A program made the position numbers and the translations under genes. From Aneurinibacillus soli (GTDB taxonomy: Bacteria > Bacillota > Bacilli > Aneurinibacillales > Aneurinibacillaceae): DNA of 64,000 nt. Positions 17,019 to 25,783 of this stretch are shown one piece after another. The notes below the pieces were generated by a model. It was not told the origin of the DNA, ran no database searches, and saw only the letters and a list, made by a program, of their open reading frames with translations. The stretch is from the NCBI RefSeq assembly GCF_002355375.1, contig NZ_AP017312.1:2497001-2561000 (forward strand), written 5' to 3'. Every line of letters begins with the position of its first letter. Position 1 is the stretch's first letter.

Positions 17019-18158
17019 ATGATAAAAGCCATAAAAATTAGATTGAAGCCAACTAAAGAACAGGAAGTTTTGATGTTTAAATCGGCAGGTATAGCAAGAT
17101 TCGCTTATAACTGGGGCTTAGCTAAACAAGAGGAGAATTATCGAAAAGGTATCAAGTCTTCTATAAAAGATAGTAGAAAAGAGTTTAACCAACTAAAGAA
17201 AACAGATGAATACAAATGGCTAAACGAAGTTTCTGCTCAAGTATCACAACAAGCATTTGAAGACTTGAAGGCGGCCTATAAAAAATTCTTTGATAAAAAT
17301 GGTGGCAAGCCAAAGTTTAAAAGCAAAAAGCGAGATCAGCCTAAATTCTACGCCAGATATGATGCGATTAAGTTTACAAAAAACAACGGTCTATTTTATG
17401 TTCAAATTGAAAAGATAGGTAAAATCCAGTACAAATCAAATTATGATATTCCACAACTAGCTAAGTATATAAATCCAAGAGTGTCATTTGACGGGAAGTA
17501 CTGGTATTTGAGTCTAGGGTTTGAACATGGAACAAACAAAAGCAAGCTCGATAACGTATCAGTCGGTATAGATTTGGGAATCAAGGACTTGGCAACTGTA
17601 TCTCATATAGACAAGCCGATTAAAAATATTAACAAAACAGCAAAAGTTAGAAAGATCAAAAAGAAGTTGAAACGATTACAAAGAAAAGTATCACGAAAAT
17701 ACGAGAAGAACAAAGATGGCAACAAGTACAATAAGACGAAGAATATCAGTAAGCTGGAGAGGGAAATTAAATTGGTTCATAGGAGACTAATCAATATCCG
17801 GCTTAACCATATTCACCAGGCGACGAACTTGATTGTGAAAACCAAACCGTCAAGAGTCGTTATGGAGTATTTAAACATACAGGGTATGATGAAGAATAAA
17901 CATGTATCTAAAGCGATACAAGAACAAAAACTATATGAATTCAAAAGACAAATGAAATACAAATGTGAGTTCAATGGGATTGATTTTGTAGAAGCGGATA
18001 AATGGTATCCATCATCTAAAATGTGTTCGTGTTGTGGAATTGTTAAGAAAGATTTAAAACTTTCAGATCGGACATATGTATGTGATAAATGCGGTCTTAT
18101 TGAAGATCGAGATAAAAATGCCTCGATTAACCTTGCCAACTATCAAGTGGCGAATTAA
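17019..18158 (+). CDS. tnpB: TnpB RNA-guided nuclease of the IStron
   Basis: 379 residues. N-terminal OrfB helix-turn-helix segment, then a RuvC-like nuclease with all three acidic sites: D in VGIDLGIKDLA, E in VVMEYLNIQGM and D in EDRDKNASINL. Between the last two sits a four-cysteine zinc finger, CSCCG and CDKCG. AGGAGGTG is eight bases before the ATG; a GTG lies one codon upstream. In the family TnpB cuts DNA next to a short target-adjacent motif using an RNA from the element's right end. It appears intact, with AT-rich codon use unlike the flanking genes. Confidence 0.92.
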   Translation: MIKAIKIRLKPTKEQEVLMFKSAGIARFAYNWGLAKQEENYRKGIKSSIKDSRKEFNQLKKTDEYKWLNEVSAQVSQQAFEDLKAAYKKFFDKNGGKPKFKSKKRDQPKFYARYDAIKFTKNNGLFYVQIEKIGKIQYKSNYDIPQLAKYINPRVSFDGKYWYLSLGFEHGTNKSKLDNVSVGIDLGIKDLATVSHIDKPIKNINKTAKVRKIKKKLKRLQRKVSRKYEKNKDGNKYNKTKNISKLEREIKLVHRRLINIRLNHIHQATNLIVKTKPSRVVMEYLNIQGMMKNKHVSKAIQEQKLYEFKRQMKYKCEFNGIDFVEADKWYPSSKMCSCCGIVKKDLKLSDRTYVCDKCGLIEDRDKNASINLANYQVAN

Positions 18159-18345
18159 CACGTAAACGTTACCGCTACTATGTACCATGCGTTGTATGGG
18201 AATTTACGCCCTCGGAGAGTCATATCAAACATGAGTAGTTCTAGCAATAGAACAAAAATGGATTCGATGAACAGGGAATTAAAATAAAACTTCTTGTATG
18301 TAAAAAGTTTGTGTGTTTATGGCTTTTTATAAGTTTTATGCAACG
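18159..18345 (+). ncRNA. Putative omega RNA (guide RNA scaffold) and right end
   Basis: About 185 structured bases between the tnpB stop and the intron 3' end. In TnpB systems the guide scaffold is taken from this place and its guide continues into flanking DNA, here starting near GGAGGGTTTTT. Hairpin potential is visible (for example AAACTT/AAGTTT around 18289-18310), but no scaffold consensus was tested. Confidence 0.5.
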
Positions 18346-18357
18346 GAGGGTTTTTGA

Positions 18358-19452
18358 GTGGAGAATACACAGCAACAAGACGTGTTATTCAATGTTGAGA
18401 ACGGGGTTGGCCGCATTGTGTTAAACCGTCCGAAAGCGCTGAACGCGCTATCGGTTACGATGGTTGATGAGATCGGCAAACAGCTGTCCGCATGGGAAAA
18501 TGACGCGCAGGTGACCGTTGTAACCGTAGAAGGCGCGGGAGAAAAAGGATTGTGTGCGGGCGGAGACATGCGCTCGTTTTATGATAAGAAAGACGACAAT
18601 GTAGAAGAGCATGCGGTAAACTTCTTCGGCATTGAATACCGCATGAACTTGCAGATGTACCGCTATCCAAAACCAATCGTAGCGTATATGAACGGCATCG
18701 TTATGGGCGGGGGCGTTGGCATTTCGATTTTTGCAGCAGAACGTATTGTGACTGAGCGCTCAAAATTATCCATGCCGGAAATGAACATCGGTTTCTTCCC
18801 GGATGTCGGCGGTAGCTACTTCATGAATCAAATGCCGGGCCATATGGGGCGTTATTTGGCTTTGACAGCTCACTTATTTAATGGAGCAGATGCGATCTAC
18901 CTCGGCGCAGCCGACCATTACATCGAAAGCACAAGCTGGGATGCACTGAAAGCAGATATTGTGGCACGCGATTGGACACAGAAAGCAGATGCAGCCGAAG
19001 AACTTCGCATGCTCCTGCAAAAATACGCAGTCACGGCTCCTGCATCTTCTCTAGCAGCTGTTCAGGAGAAAGTAGATGCACACTTTGCACATGAATCGGT
19101 CGTAGATATTCTTGCATCACTTGATCGCGCAGCACAGGAAGGCGACGAATGGGCGCAGCAGACAGCTACTACCTTGCGTACGAAGTCTCCCATCTCGATG
19201 GCCGTAGCACTTGAGCAGCTTATACGTGGCAAACAGATGAGTGCAGCGGATTGCTTCTGCATGGAGATGGATATGAGCATGCATTTCATGCACAGCCACG
19301 ATTTCTATGAAGGCGTGCGTTCTGTACTCGTCGATAAAGACCGCAATCCAAAATGGAATCCGGCAACAGTAGAAGAGGTAGGGCGAGAGGATGTAGAAGC
19401 GTTCTTCGTCAGCCCGTGGGCAAAAGAAGACCATCCGCTGGCAAACGAATAA
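18358..19452 (+). CDS. Enoyl-CoA hydratase/isomerase family, 3-hydroxyisobutyryl-CoA hydrolase-like
   Basis: 364 residues, longer than ordinary crotonases (about 260) and typical of 3-hydroxyisobutyryl-CoA hydrolases of valine breakdown. Motifs: GLCAGGDMRSFY (oxyanion loop), NGIVMGGGVGIS (second oxyanion glycine), MPEMNIGFFPDVGGSY with the conserved E and D. Start GTG with CGGAGGG seven bases upstream. The IStron is inserted directly upstream of this ribosome site, so transcripts from the normal promoter carry the intron. Confidence 0.85.
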   Translation: MENTQQQDVLFNVENGVGRIVLNRPKALNALSVTMVDEIGKQLSAWENDAQVTVVTVEGAGEKGLCAGGDMRSFYDKKDDNVEEHAVNFFGIEYRMNLQMYRYPKPIVAYMNGIVMGGGVGISIFAAERIVTERSKLSMPEMNIGFFPDVGGSYFMNQMPGHMGRYLALTAHLFNGADAIYLGAADHYIESTSWDALKADIVARDWTQKADAAEELRMLLQKYAVTAPASSLAAVQEKVDAHFAHESVVDILASLDRAAQEGDEWAQQTATTLRTKSPISMAVALEQLIRGKQMSAADCFCMEMDMSMHFMHSHDFYEGVRSVLVDKDRNPKWNPATVEEVGREDVEAFFVSPWAKEDHPLANE

Positions 19453-19473
19453 ACAGATGGCATACTTATAAAA

Positions 19474-19505
19474 ACAGGTCACATCCAGCGTGTGACCTGT
19501 TTTTT
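19474..19505 (+). terminator. Terminator after the hydratase gene
   Basis: ACAGGTCACA pairs with TGTGACCTGT and a TTTTTT run follows. Confidence 0.85.
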
Positions 19506-19548
19506 ATGCACATCTACTAATCATTGTACAAAAAGGAGTCACACTTGT

Positions 19549-20511
19549 ATGTCTAAAGCAGATCATATGCTTTCTATTTTGTGGATGCTCAAAACGAAGA
19601 AACGAATGACGGCGAAACAGATCGCTGAAGCGTTAGAGATTCACATTCGAACCGTTTACCGATATATAGACGCACTGTGTGCCAGTGGAGTCCCTATCAT
19701 ATCTGAATCAGGGCATAATGGCGGCTATTGTTTACTCGATCATTTTACAGAGACTCCATTATTCTTTGATATGAATGAACAAAAAGCACTTATTCACGCA
19801 GCAAGATTTGCACAGGAGGCGGGATATCCATTTAGTGATGTTCTGGATGGAGCCATTTCCAAATTAAAAAGGTATACGAATCAAGAGCAATTACATGAAA
19901 TCCATCGTCATTCTATCGGATTTGATGTTATTCATGCTCCATCTGATCCTGCTTTGGAAACGATCCTCAAAGAATTGGAAATATCCGTGGCAAACAACTA
20001 TACCCTTACTATCGAATACCAAACCGGATATGGAACATCGATCACGACACGAAACATCGACCCCTATGGGCTTATTTATTGGAGAGGCAAATGGTATATC
20101 GCTGCCTATTGTCATCTCCGCCTGGAAATACGAAGCTTTCGTGTGGACCGTATTCGAGCATTATCCCGCACAATTGAAGTGTTTAAGCGGCCTGCTGACT
20201 TCTCCGTCCGTCGTTTTTTTCTGGAAAATATTTCGTTCCAATCCGATCAGAAAGAATCTCTCATCTCTGTTCGAATACAAGGAAATCCTCAAGCGATTAA
20301 CGATCTATGCGAACACTGGTTTCTCGGACATGCGATAGTGGAGCGTTCGGTGAATCACATTCACGCGAAACTTACTGAGCAGGCTATTTTGTCCTATGTT
20401 CCTCACTTTCTCCTGCAATACGGAACATCCATTCGGGTACTGGAACCTCCCCTGTTGAAAGAAAAACTGGTGACTGTCACCTCAACATTGCTTCAGCATT
20501 ATCAAACATAA
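19549..20511 (+). CDS. YafY-type regulator with HTH and WYL domains
   Basis: About 320 residues. DeoR-like helix-turn-helix at the start (KRMTAKQIAEALEIHIRTVY), wing GYCLL, then a WYL domain (YGLIYWRGKWYIAAY) and a C-terminal WCX-like extension. AAGGAG lies before the ATG at 19549; the frame runs 19 codons further upstream through the preceding terminator, so that longer start is rejected. The SRPBCC gene follows closely, so it may be the target. Confidence 0.85.
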   Translation: MSKADHMLSILWMLKTKKRMTAKQIAEALEIHIRTVYRYIDALCASGVPIISESGHNGGYCLLDHFTETPLFFDMNEQKALIHAARFAQEAGYPFSDVLDGAISKLKRYTNQEQLHEIHRHSIGFDVIHAPSDPALETILKELEISVANNYTLTIEYQTGYGTSITTRNIDPYGLIYWRGKWYIAAYCHLRLEIRSFRVDRIRALSRTIEVFKRPADFSVRRFFLENISFQSDQKESLISVRIQGNPQAINDLCEHWFLGHAIVERSVNHIHAKLTEQAILSYVPHFLLQYGTSIRVLEPPLLKEKLVTVTSTLLQHYQT

Positions 20512-20514
20512 ATT

Positions 20515-20539
20515 TTCACTGACCATAACTGTCAGTGAA
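20515..20539. promoter_or_regulatory. Inverted repeat between WYL and SRPBCC genes
   Basis: TTCACTGAC (20515-20523) and GTCAGTGAA (20531-20539), 9-bp perfect arms with a seven-base spacer and no T-run. It is more likely an operator than a terminator. Confidence 0.45.
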
Positions 20540-20595
20540 GGGGTGCTATGATTCTTATATGGGTAACCAAAATCAGGATAGGAGGAATGAATACG

Positions 20596-21081
20596 ATGGA
20601 TCTTAGATACGAGTTTTACATCGGCGGAACACCGGAGCAAGTCTGGAAGGTGCTTATCTCGCCTGAGGAAACAAAAAAAATTTATGCTGGCTGCGTAATC
20701 CGATCAACTTTTAAGCACGGGGACCCGCTGCAATATGTAGGCCCCGGTTTAGAAGGCAATGAAACCGTTCATGTTTACGGTACAATTTTGGAGTTTGAAC
20801 GGAACAAGGTGTTCAGCTATACCCAGAATACGGGTAAGGCGTATATCTCTAACGATAAAAATTATGAATCGCGCATTTCTTTTCGGCTTGAACCAGCTGG
20901 TGCATGCACAAAACTAACGCTTATTCATGACCAATGGTCCGAGAAAGACCCCTCATATGAAAACAGTAAAAAAGCTTGGTGGCTTATCCTCTGTAACTCA
21001 AAATCGCTAGTAGAAACGGGAAAGACTCTGGACCTCGGTGTAGACAATTGGCATGATGAACTAGTAGTGCAACCAGAGTAG
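20596..21081 (+). CDS. SRPBCC (AHSA1-like) domain protein
   Basis: About 161 residues of START/Bet v1 fold: the opening strand LRYEFYIGGTPEQVWKVLIS and later DPSYENSKKAWWLILCNSK helix are typical of activator-of-Hsp90-like SRPBCC proteins. These bind hydrophobic small molecules; the ligand here is unknown. Start 20596 has GGAGG ten bases upstream; ATG 20587 overlaps that site too closely. Confidence 0.8.
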   Translation: MDLRYEFYIGGTPEQVWKVLISPEETKKIYAGCVIRSTFKHGDPLQYVGPGLEGNETVHVYGTILEFERNKVFSYTQNTGKAYISNDKNYESRISFRLEPAGACTKLTLIHDQWSEKDPSYENSKKAWWLILCNSKSLVETGKTLDLGVDNWHDELVVQPE

Positions 21082-21133
21082 AAAAATAGTACAGCGAAAG
21101 AACCGACTCATATGATTCTTTCGCTGTAGTGCG

Positions 21134-22156
21134 TTACTTCCACACATGTACTAGCGTATAGCCGACAATAGATAGCAAAATAGAACCAAGCAGACCTGCT
21201 ACAAACGGTTTGGCACCAAGACGGCGGAACGTGCCGATATGAATGGTCAACCCGAGTCCAGCCATTGCCATTGCCATTAGCAGATAGGCAAGCGATGTAA
21301 GTTGTCCTGCCACCATTTCCGGCACAAGCCCAGTTGAATTCACACCCGCCACTGCAAGAAATCCGAAAATAAACCACGGAATCGGTACACCAGACTTCTT
21401 TTCATCTCCTGCTGCCCCACGCGTAAACCACCAACCGACAAATAACGCAACCGGGACCAGAAGCGCTACCCGTGCCAGCTTCACCAGCACTGCCTGTTGG
21501 ACCGCTTCCGCACCGCCTGGCCCCGCCGCTGCAATTACATGGGCAATTTCATGAAGGGTGGCACCTGCAAACTGTCCGTACTGCCCACCTGTCATTCCTA
21601 ATACCGGATACAGCACCGTATACGCAATCGTAAATAACGTACCGAGCACCGCAATCACTGCCGTACTGACCGCTGTTTCTTCCTCATTCGCCTTCACCTG
21701 CGGAGAAATCGCCGCCACCGCCGCCGCTCCGCAAATCCCTGTCCCACATGCCGTTAACATGCCAAGCTTTCGGTCTACCCCCATCCAGCGTGCAATCATA
21801 TATACAGCGAAGATCCCGAACGCTACATCAATCGCGGCAATCCCTAGTACACGCGGTCCTCCCGCCAAAATATCAGCAAAATTCAAGCGCATCCCAAGCA
21901 GAATAATTCCTGCACGAAGCAGTTTCTTACTAGCAAACTGAACCCCGTTCATCGTCCGAACTGGTGCACCGAAGATAGCACTCCAGCCCATCCCCAGCAA
22001 AATCGCCCACACAAGTGGACCAAGCATTTGTACACCAGGAAAGCCCGCTATATATTTCGCCGCTAGTGCCAGCCCGAGTGTAAGTACCAGTCCGCCGATG
22101 AAATACGGAGCTGGATTCGGTCGAGCTGTCGGCATTGTAGTAGACTGTGTTGCCAT
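21134..22156 (-). CDS. yeiH: YeiH-family putative sulfate/sulfite exporter
   Basis: 340 residues with about ten hydrophobic helices and UPF0324/YeiH features: LGMRLNFADILAGG, ACGTGICGAAAVAAISPQVKA-type segment, and ATLHEIAHVIAA. Divergent from a LysR gene, the usual arrangement in Bacillaceae, where the regulator is CysL-like. Function in sulfur anion export is proposed for the family but not settled. Confidence 0.85.
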   Translation of the reverse strand: MATQSTTMPTARPNPAPYFIGGLVLTLGLALAAKYIAGFPGVQMLGPLVWAILLGMGWSAIFGAPVRTMNGVQFASKKLLRAGIILLGMRLNFADILAGGPRVLGIAAIDVAFGIFAVYMIARWMGVDRKLGMLTACGTGICGAAAVAAISPQVKANEEETAVSTAVIAVLGTLFTIAYTVLYPVLGMTGGQYGQFAGATLHEIAHVIAAAGPGGAEAVQQAVLVKLARVALLVPVALFVGWWFTRGAAGDEKKSGVPIPWFIFGFLAVAGVNSTGLVPEMVAGQLTSLAYLLMAMAMAGLGLTIHIGTFRRLGAKPFVAGLLGSILLSIVGYTLVHVWK

Positions 22157-22265
22157 TGTTTGTCACTCCTGTTTTTCTTTTAACGATACTGCATGTTGTA
22201 TCATAAGGGAAATTGACATATGTTATAGTAAAGATTAGTTTTTATAATGATTGGACGGAGATACG

Positions 22266-23138
22266 ATGGAATATCAAGCATTGCGAACCTTTATTGCGGT
22301 TGTAGAAGAGAAAAATTTTACGCGGGCAGGAGAGCGACTGAATTTATCACAGCCAGCCGTTAGCCTGCATATTAAGCAGCTCGAAACAGAATTTCAGGCG
22401 CAGCTGCTTGACCGCTCGCCGAAGCATTTGTATGTGACAGCAGCTGGTGAGATTTTGTATAAGCGAGCTGTGCAAATGCTTAACATGTATCAAAAAACAC
22501 AGGAAGAATTATTTGCTCATCTGCATACCGTTACAGGTACGCTTCGCATCGGGGCAAGCTTTACCATCGGAGAATATATCTTACCCGGTATGATCGCCCA
22601 ATTTTCAACAAGCTATCCAGACGTAGATATCCAGGTTATGATTGGCAATACCGATCAAGTCGTTAAAGGAGTAAAACTTTTGCAATATGATATCGGTTTA
22701 ATCGAAGGACAAGTCCAGGATCAGGAACTCGTCATGCACCCGTTTATGAATGATGAGATGGTACTTGCTGTGCCGATCAAACACCGTTTAGCAGGGAAAA
22801 AAACGATACAGATCGATGAGCTACATGACGAAACATGGATTGTACGGGAAGAAGGCTCAGGAACACGCGTATACACCAATCATGTGATTCGTTCGCTCGG
22901 TCTGCGTACGGATAAACTGATCACGCTCGGAAGTAATCAAGCCGTTACCGAAGCCGTCATCATCGGACTTGGTATAACCGTCATTTCGCGGTGGGTCATA
23001 CAGCGTCCACTTCAGTACGGCGAACTAGCCTGCCCAACCATTCAAGGGCACACGTTCCCCCGTATGCTTTCGTACATTGTACCTCCTCATATCGAACGGA
23101 CACGTCTCCTGGATGCTTTTATAAGTAAAATTTTGTAA
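22266..23138 (+). CDS. LysR family regulator, CysL-like
   Basis: 290 residues. N-terminal wHTH (MEYQALRTFIAVVEEKNFTR then LNLSQPAVSLHIKQLE) and a LysR substrate-binding domain. ATG 22266 follows GGACGGAGATACG; the frame continues to a TTG at 22251. The divergent partner yeiH is its probable target. Confidence 0.85.
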   Translation: MEYQALRTFIAVVEEKNFTRAGERLNLSQPAVSLHIKQLETEFQAQLLDRSPKHLYVTAAGEILYKRAVQMLNMYQKTQEELFAHLHTVTGTLRIGASFTIGEYILPGMIAQFSTSYPDVDIQVMIGNTDQVVKGVKLLQYDIGLIEGQVQDQELVMHPFMNDEMVLAVPIKHRLAGKKTIQIDELHDETWIVREEGSGTRVYTNHVIRSLGLRTDKLITLGSNQAVTEAVIIGLGITVISRWVIQRPLQYGELACPTIQGHTFPRMLSYIVPPHIERTRLLDAFISKIL

Positions 23139-23201
23139 AATCATATACAGCACCTTTCAGACACGGTACAATAAGAAAAAGACGAAGAGAGGGCGAGCGG
23201 A

Positions 23202-23744
23202 ATGAGCGACAAGCTGGATTTAATTTTACAGCAGCTTGAACAGCTAACAAGAGGACAGACAGAAGCGAATGAAAGACTGTCCCGGGTAGAAGATAGGCAG
23301 ATACGTACCGACGACACACTAGTTGAATTAAAAGACGGACTGAAAAAAGCAGACGAGCGGCTCTCACGGCTAGAAGATGGACAGACAAAAACAAACGAAC
23401 GTCTCGGACGGCTAGAAGACGGACAGACAAAAGCGAATGAACGTCTCGTACGACTAGAAGAGGGGCAGGTAAAAGCGAACGAACGTCTCGTACGACTAGA
23501 AGAGGGGCAGGTAAAAGCGAACGAACAGCTCATACAACTAGAAAATGGACAGAAGCTTTTGCAGGCAGATGTATCTAGCATTAAAGAAGATGTAAAACAT
23601 ACTCTCACTGAAATGCGAAGCCATTTTAAACGAGTAGAAGACATTACTGACCGACAACAGCGAGTCATCGAAATACTAGCAGCTCGCTCTGTCCAACACG
23701 AAGCAGATATTGAGGATATAAAGCGGACAATCTCTCATCAATAA
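23202..23744 (+). CDS. Coiled-coil protein with 14-residue tandem repeats
   Basis: 180 residues, hydrophilic and helical throughout. From about residue 45 to 110 a 14-residue unit of the form ERLxRLEDGQTKAN is repeated five to six times, with near-identical 42-base DNA copies. A heptad pattern (L at regular steps) indicates a long coiled coil. No signal peptide or membrane span. GAAGAGAGGG-type bases precede the ATG. Function unknown; related short proteins occur in bacilli. Confidence 0.7.
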   Translation: MSDKLDLILQQLEQLTRGQTEANERLSRVEDRQIRTDDTLVELKDGLKKADERLSRLEDGQTKTNERLGRLEDGQTKANERLVRLEEGQVKANERLVRLEEGQVKANEQLIQLENGQKLLQADVSSIKEDVKHTLTEMRSHFKRVEDITDRQQRVIEILAARSVQHEADIEDIKRTISHQ

Positions 23745-23782
23745 AAACTCCGGTATCCCTGCATAAGGAGACCGGAGTTTTC
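23744..23782. terminator. Terminator between convergent genes
   Basis: AAAACTCCGGT pairs with ACCGGAGTTTT. It lies between the coiled-coil gene and the YczE gene, which converge. Confidence 0.8.
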
Positions 23783-23792
23783 TCGTTAGTAG

Positions 23793-24434
23793 CTAGACCG
23801 ATATTCGCTGCTCGTGTGGTTTCTGTATGCCAATTTCCCGCAAAAGCGGAGTAAAAAAACGGAGCGACTTCTGAAACACAGGGCTTTGAATAAAGGTGTA
23901 AATAAACGTCATCACGAATACGGGTCCGCCCAGAACCCAACCCAGGATAAGCACCAGACTCTCTACGATTATACGGGCCCGACTTACCGAAATGCCAGTC
24001 TTATCCGAAATCGACAGCATAAAGCCATCACGTGGACCCGCGCCAATTCCTGCCGCGACATACATCCCGCCGCCAATTCCTGTAACGATAATGCCACACA
24101 GTAGAATCAAATAATCCGGCCAGCTATTCGTCGCCGTAGGCAAAATGTCTAACCAGAGGAATACATCCATAATGGGTCCGATGAGAAGCGCATTCAAAAA
24201 CGTCCCAATATTCACATATCGACGCGCAGTAACAAGCGAGACCCCAACGAGAAGCAGACCACAGATCACACCCCACGTCCCAATTGTCAGCCCGTACCGC
24301 TCATACAGCGCCACATTTAGCACTTCCCATGGATGAAGCCCAAGGTATTTAACCTTTACAGCGAGCGCATTTCCGAGCGCATACAGTGTCAATCCGAGGA
24401 AAAAGAACGCATATCGCCACAATCGATTTACCAC
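23793..24434 (-). CDS. YczE/YyaS/YitT family membrane protein
   Basis: 213 residues with five or six hydrophobic helices. LGLHPWEVLNVAL, TGIGGGMYVAAGIGAGPRDG and the following LS-x-KTGISVSRAR stretch are typical of YczE. In B. subtilis YczE affects surfactin production, but the biochemical role is not known. Confidence 0.8.
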   Translation of the reverse strand: MVNRLWRYAFFFLGLTLYALGNALAVKVKYLGLHPWEVLNVALYERYGLTIGTWGVICGLLLVGVSLVTARRYVNIGTFLNALLIGPIMDVFLWLDILPTATNSWPDYLILLCGIIVTGIGGGMYVAAGIGAGPRDGFMLSISDKTGISVSRARIIVESLVLILGWVLGGPVFVMTFIYTFIQSPVFQKSLRFFTPLLREIGIQKPHEQRISV

Positions 24435-24586
24435 ATGTACGCCTCCTTTTTTCTAGATGTTTTCCTTCATAAATTATACACGCCCAGGATATCCTAACAA
24501 AGTAAATCTTTCTCTTGCTCGTTTTGTTATGATAGAAATGATAGATACCCTAGGTGGTGTTAGTTATACAGAGAGGTGGAAAAATC

Positions 24587-25195
24587 ATGAAAACATACAA
24601 AAATCCATGGGATGAGCGATTTGCGGCATTAGACTACGTGTATGGAACAGAACCGAATATCTTCATCCGTGAGCAGACACATCGAATCGAAGCAGGTAGC
24701 CAGGTGCTTGCCATTGCAGAAGGAGAAGGGCGCAACGCTGTCTACCTTGCGCGGCAAGGACTCGATGTCACAGCATGGGATTATGCACCATCCGGACTTG
24801 CCAAAGCAAACCAGCTCGCCGCCGCCCATCAGGTACAAATCCAGACGGAGCAAGTAGATGTAAGCGAAGCAGACTGGTCAGAACAATGGGATGCGGCAGT
24901 ATGTGTATTCGGCCATTTTCCGACACCGCTGCGCCGAACCGTACTAGAAGGCGTACGGCAAACAGTGAAGCCGGGTGGATTATATATGACAGAAGTATAT
25001 TCAATCCATCAGCTTCCATACAAAAGCGGCGGCCCAAAAGATGTTGAACTATTGTATCATCCTGAAGAATTCCTTGATACATTCCGCGACTGGCATATTC
25101 TGCACTTCTATATGGGAGAGGCTGTCCGGAATGAAGGGGCGCTTCACAACGGGCTGTGCCATGTAATTCAATTCATTGGCCGCAAACCAGACTAA
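24587..25195 (+). CDS. Class I SAM-dependent methyltransferase
   Basis: 202 residues, TehB/UbiE-like Rossmann methyltransferase. AIAEGEGRNAVYLARQG is motif I (E-G-E-G-R), TAWDYAPSGLAKA motif II, and QWDAAVCVFGHFP motif IV. GAGAGGTGG precedes ATG 24587. ThpR starts 17 bases after its stop, with a short run of co-directed genes following. Confidence 0.85.
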   Translation: MKTYKNPWDERFAALDYVYGTEPNIFIREQTHRIEAGSQVLAIAEGEGRNAVYLARQGLDVTAWDYAPSGLAKANQLAAAHQVQIQTEQVDVSEADWSEQWDAAVCVFGHFPTPLRRTVLEGVRQTVKPGGLYMTEVYSIHQLPYKSGGPKDVELLYHPEEFLDTFRDWHILHFYMGEAVRNEGALHNGLCHVIQFIGRKPD

Positions 25196-25212
25196 CACCA
25201 GGAGGGAAGCAC

Positions 25213-25767
25213 ATGCGTCTGTTCACCGCAATCGAACCATCACCAGCTGCCAGACAAGCAATCGAACATATCGAGCGACGGCTGAAAACCGTCATCCGCT
25301 GCAAGCGCTGGCAACCAGTCGAGACCATTCATCTTACTATGCAATTTCTCGGAGAAAAACAGGAGGCAGATTTGCCGCAGATCGATCAGGCGCTACAGAC
25401 AGCAGTCAAGGGAATCCCGCCGATCTCATTGCACATCGGACCTCCTGGGGTTTTTGGCCATACCCAGCGTGCAAGGGTGTTATGGCTGTCCTTGAACGGA
25501 GAGACTGACGCGTTAAAAACATTGCAAAAGCAGACAGCTGAGGCATTAACAGAAGCCGGACTATATAAGGAAGACAAACCGTTTCGGCCACATATTACAC
25601 TCGGACGTAATCTGGAAACTCCTTTTGAACTTGAAGAAGTCATGGCGCTATTTCGTCACACTCCCCTTACAGAATGGACGGTGGAAGCGTTGCATTTATA
25701 TCGCTCTACGCTCACGCCAGCTGGTGCCATTCATCATAAACTAAAAACATATCCGCTTATTCCTTGA
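25213..25767 (+). CDS. thpR: RNA 2',3'-cyclic phosphodiesterase
   Basis: 184 residues of the 2H phosphoesterase family with the two diagnostic motifs HLTMQF (about 43) and HITLGR (about 129). AGGAGG is close upstream. Family members hydrolyse cyclic phosphates at tRNA ends. Second gene of a four-gene run (methyltransferase, thpR, CDF transporter, aldo-keto reductase). Confidence 0.88.
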   Translation: MRLFTAIEPSPAARQAIEHIERRLKTVIRCKRWQPVETIHLTMQFLGEKQEADLPQIDQALQTAVKGIPPISLHIGPPGVFGHTQRARVLWLSLNGETDALKTLQKQTAEALTEAGLYKEDKPFRPHITLGRNLETPFELEEVMALFRHTPLTEWTVEALHLYRSTLTPAGAIHHKLKTYPLIP

Positions 25768-25783
25768 GAAGGGAGAGATGCTC

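Larger units (their letters stand above)
16727..18341. repeat. 19-bp inverted repeat enclosing the IStron cargo
   Basis: The arms are GCATAAAACTTATAAAAAG at 16727-16745 and its exact complement at 18323-18341. They bracket the small minus-strand gene and tnpB. In RNA they would form a long stem next to the 3' splice site. Confidence 0.9.
16369..18345 (+). mobile_element. IStron: group I intron carrying tnpB
   Basis: A complete group I intron core (16369-16745) is followed by an opposed small gene, tnpB and a 3' segment ending just before the ribosome site of the next gene. The ends of the carried segment pair: 16727-16745 is the exact reverse complement of 18323-18341 (19 of 19 bases), which would fold the cargo into a peripheral loop and bring the 3' splice site near the core. 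The start is set by a P1 helix at 16363-16383; the end (an omega G at 18345 or 18346) is inferred. No tnpA is present, so movement would need a transposase in trans. Base composition is AT-richer than the neighbours. Confidence 0.82.

Noticed and set aside
23340-23560. CRISPR-like repeat array
   Set aside because: The 42-base units are in-frame codons of a coiled-coil protein, without unique spacers.
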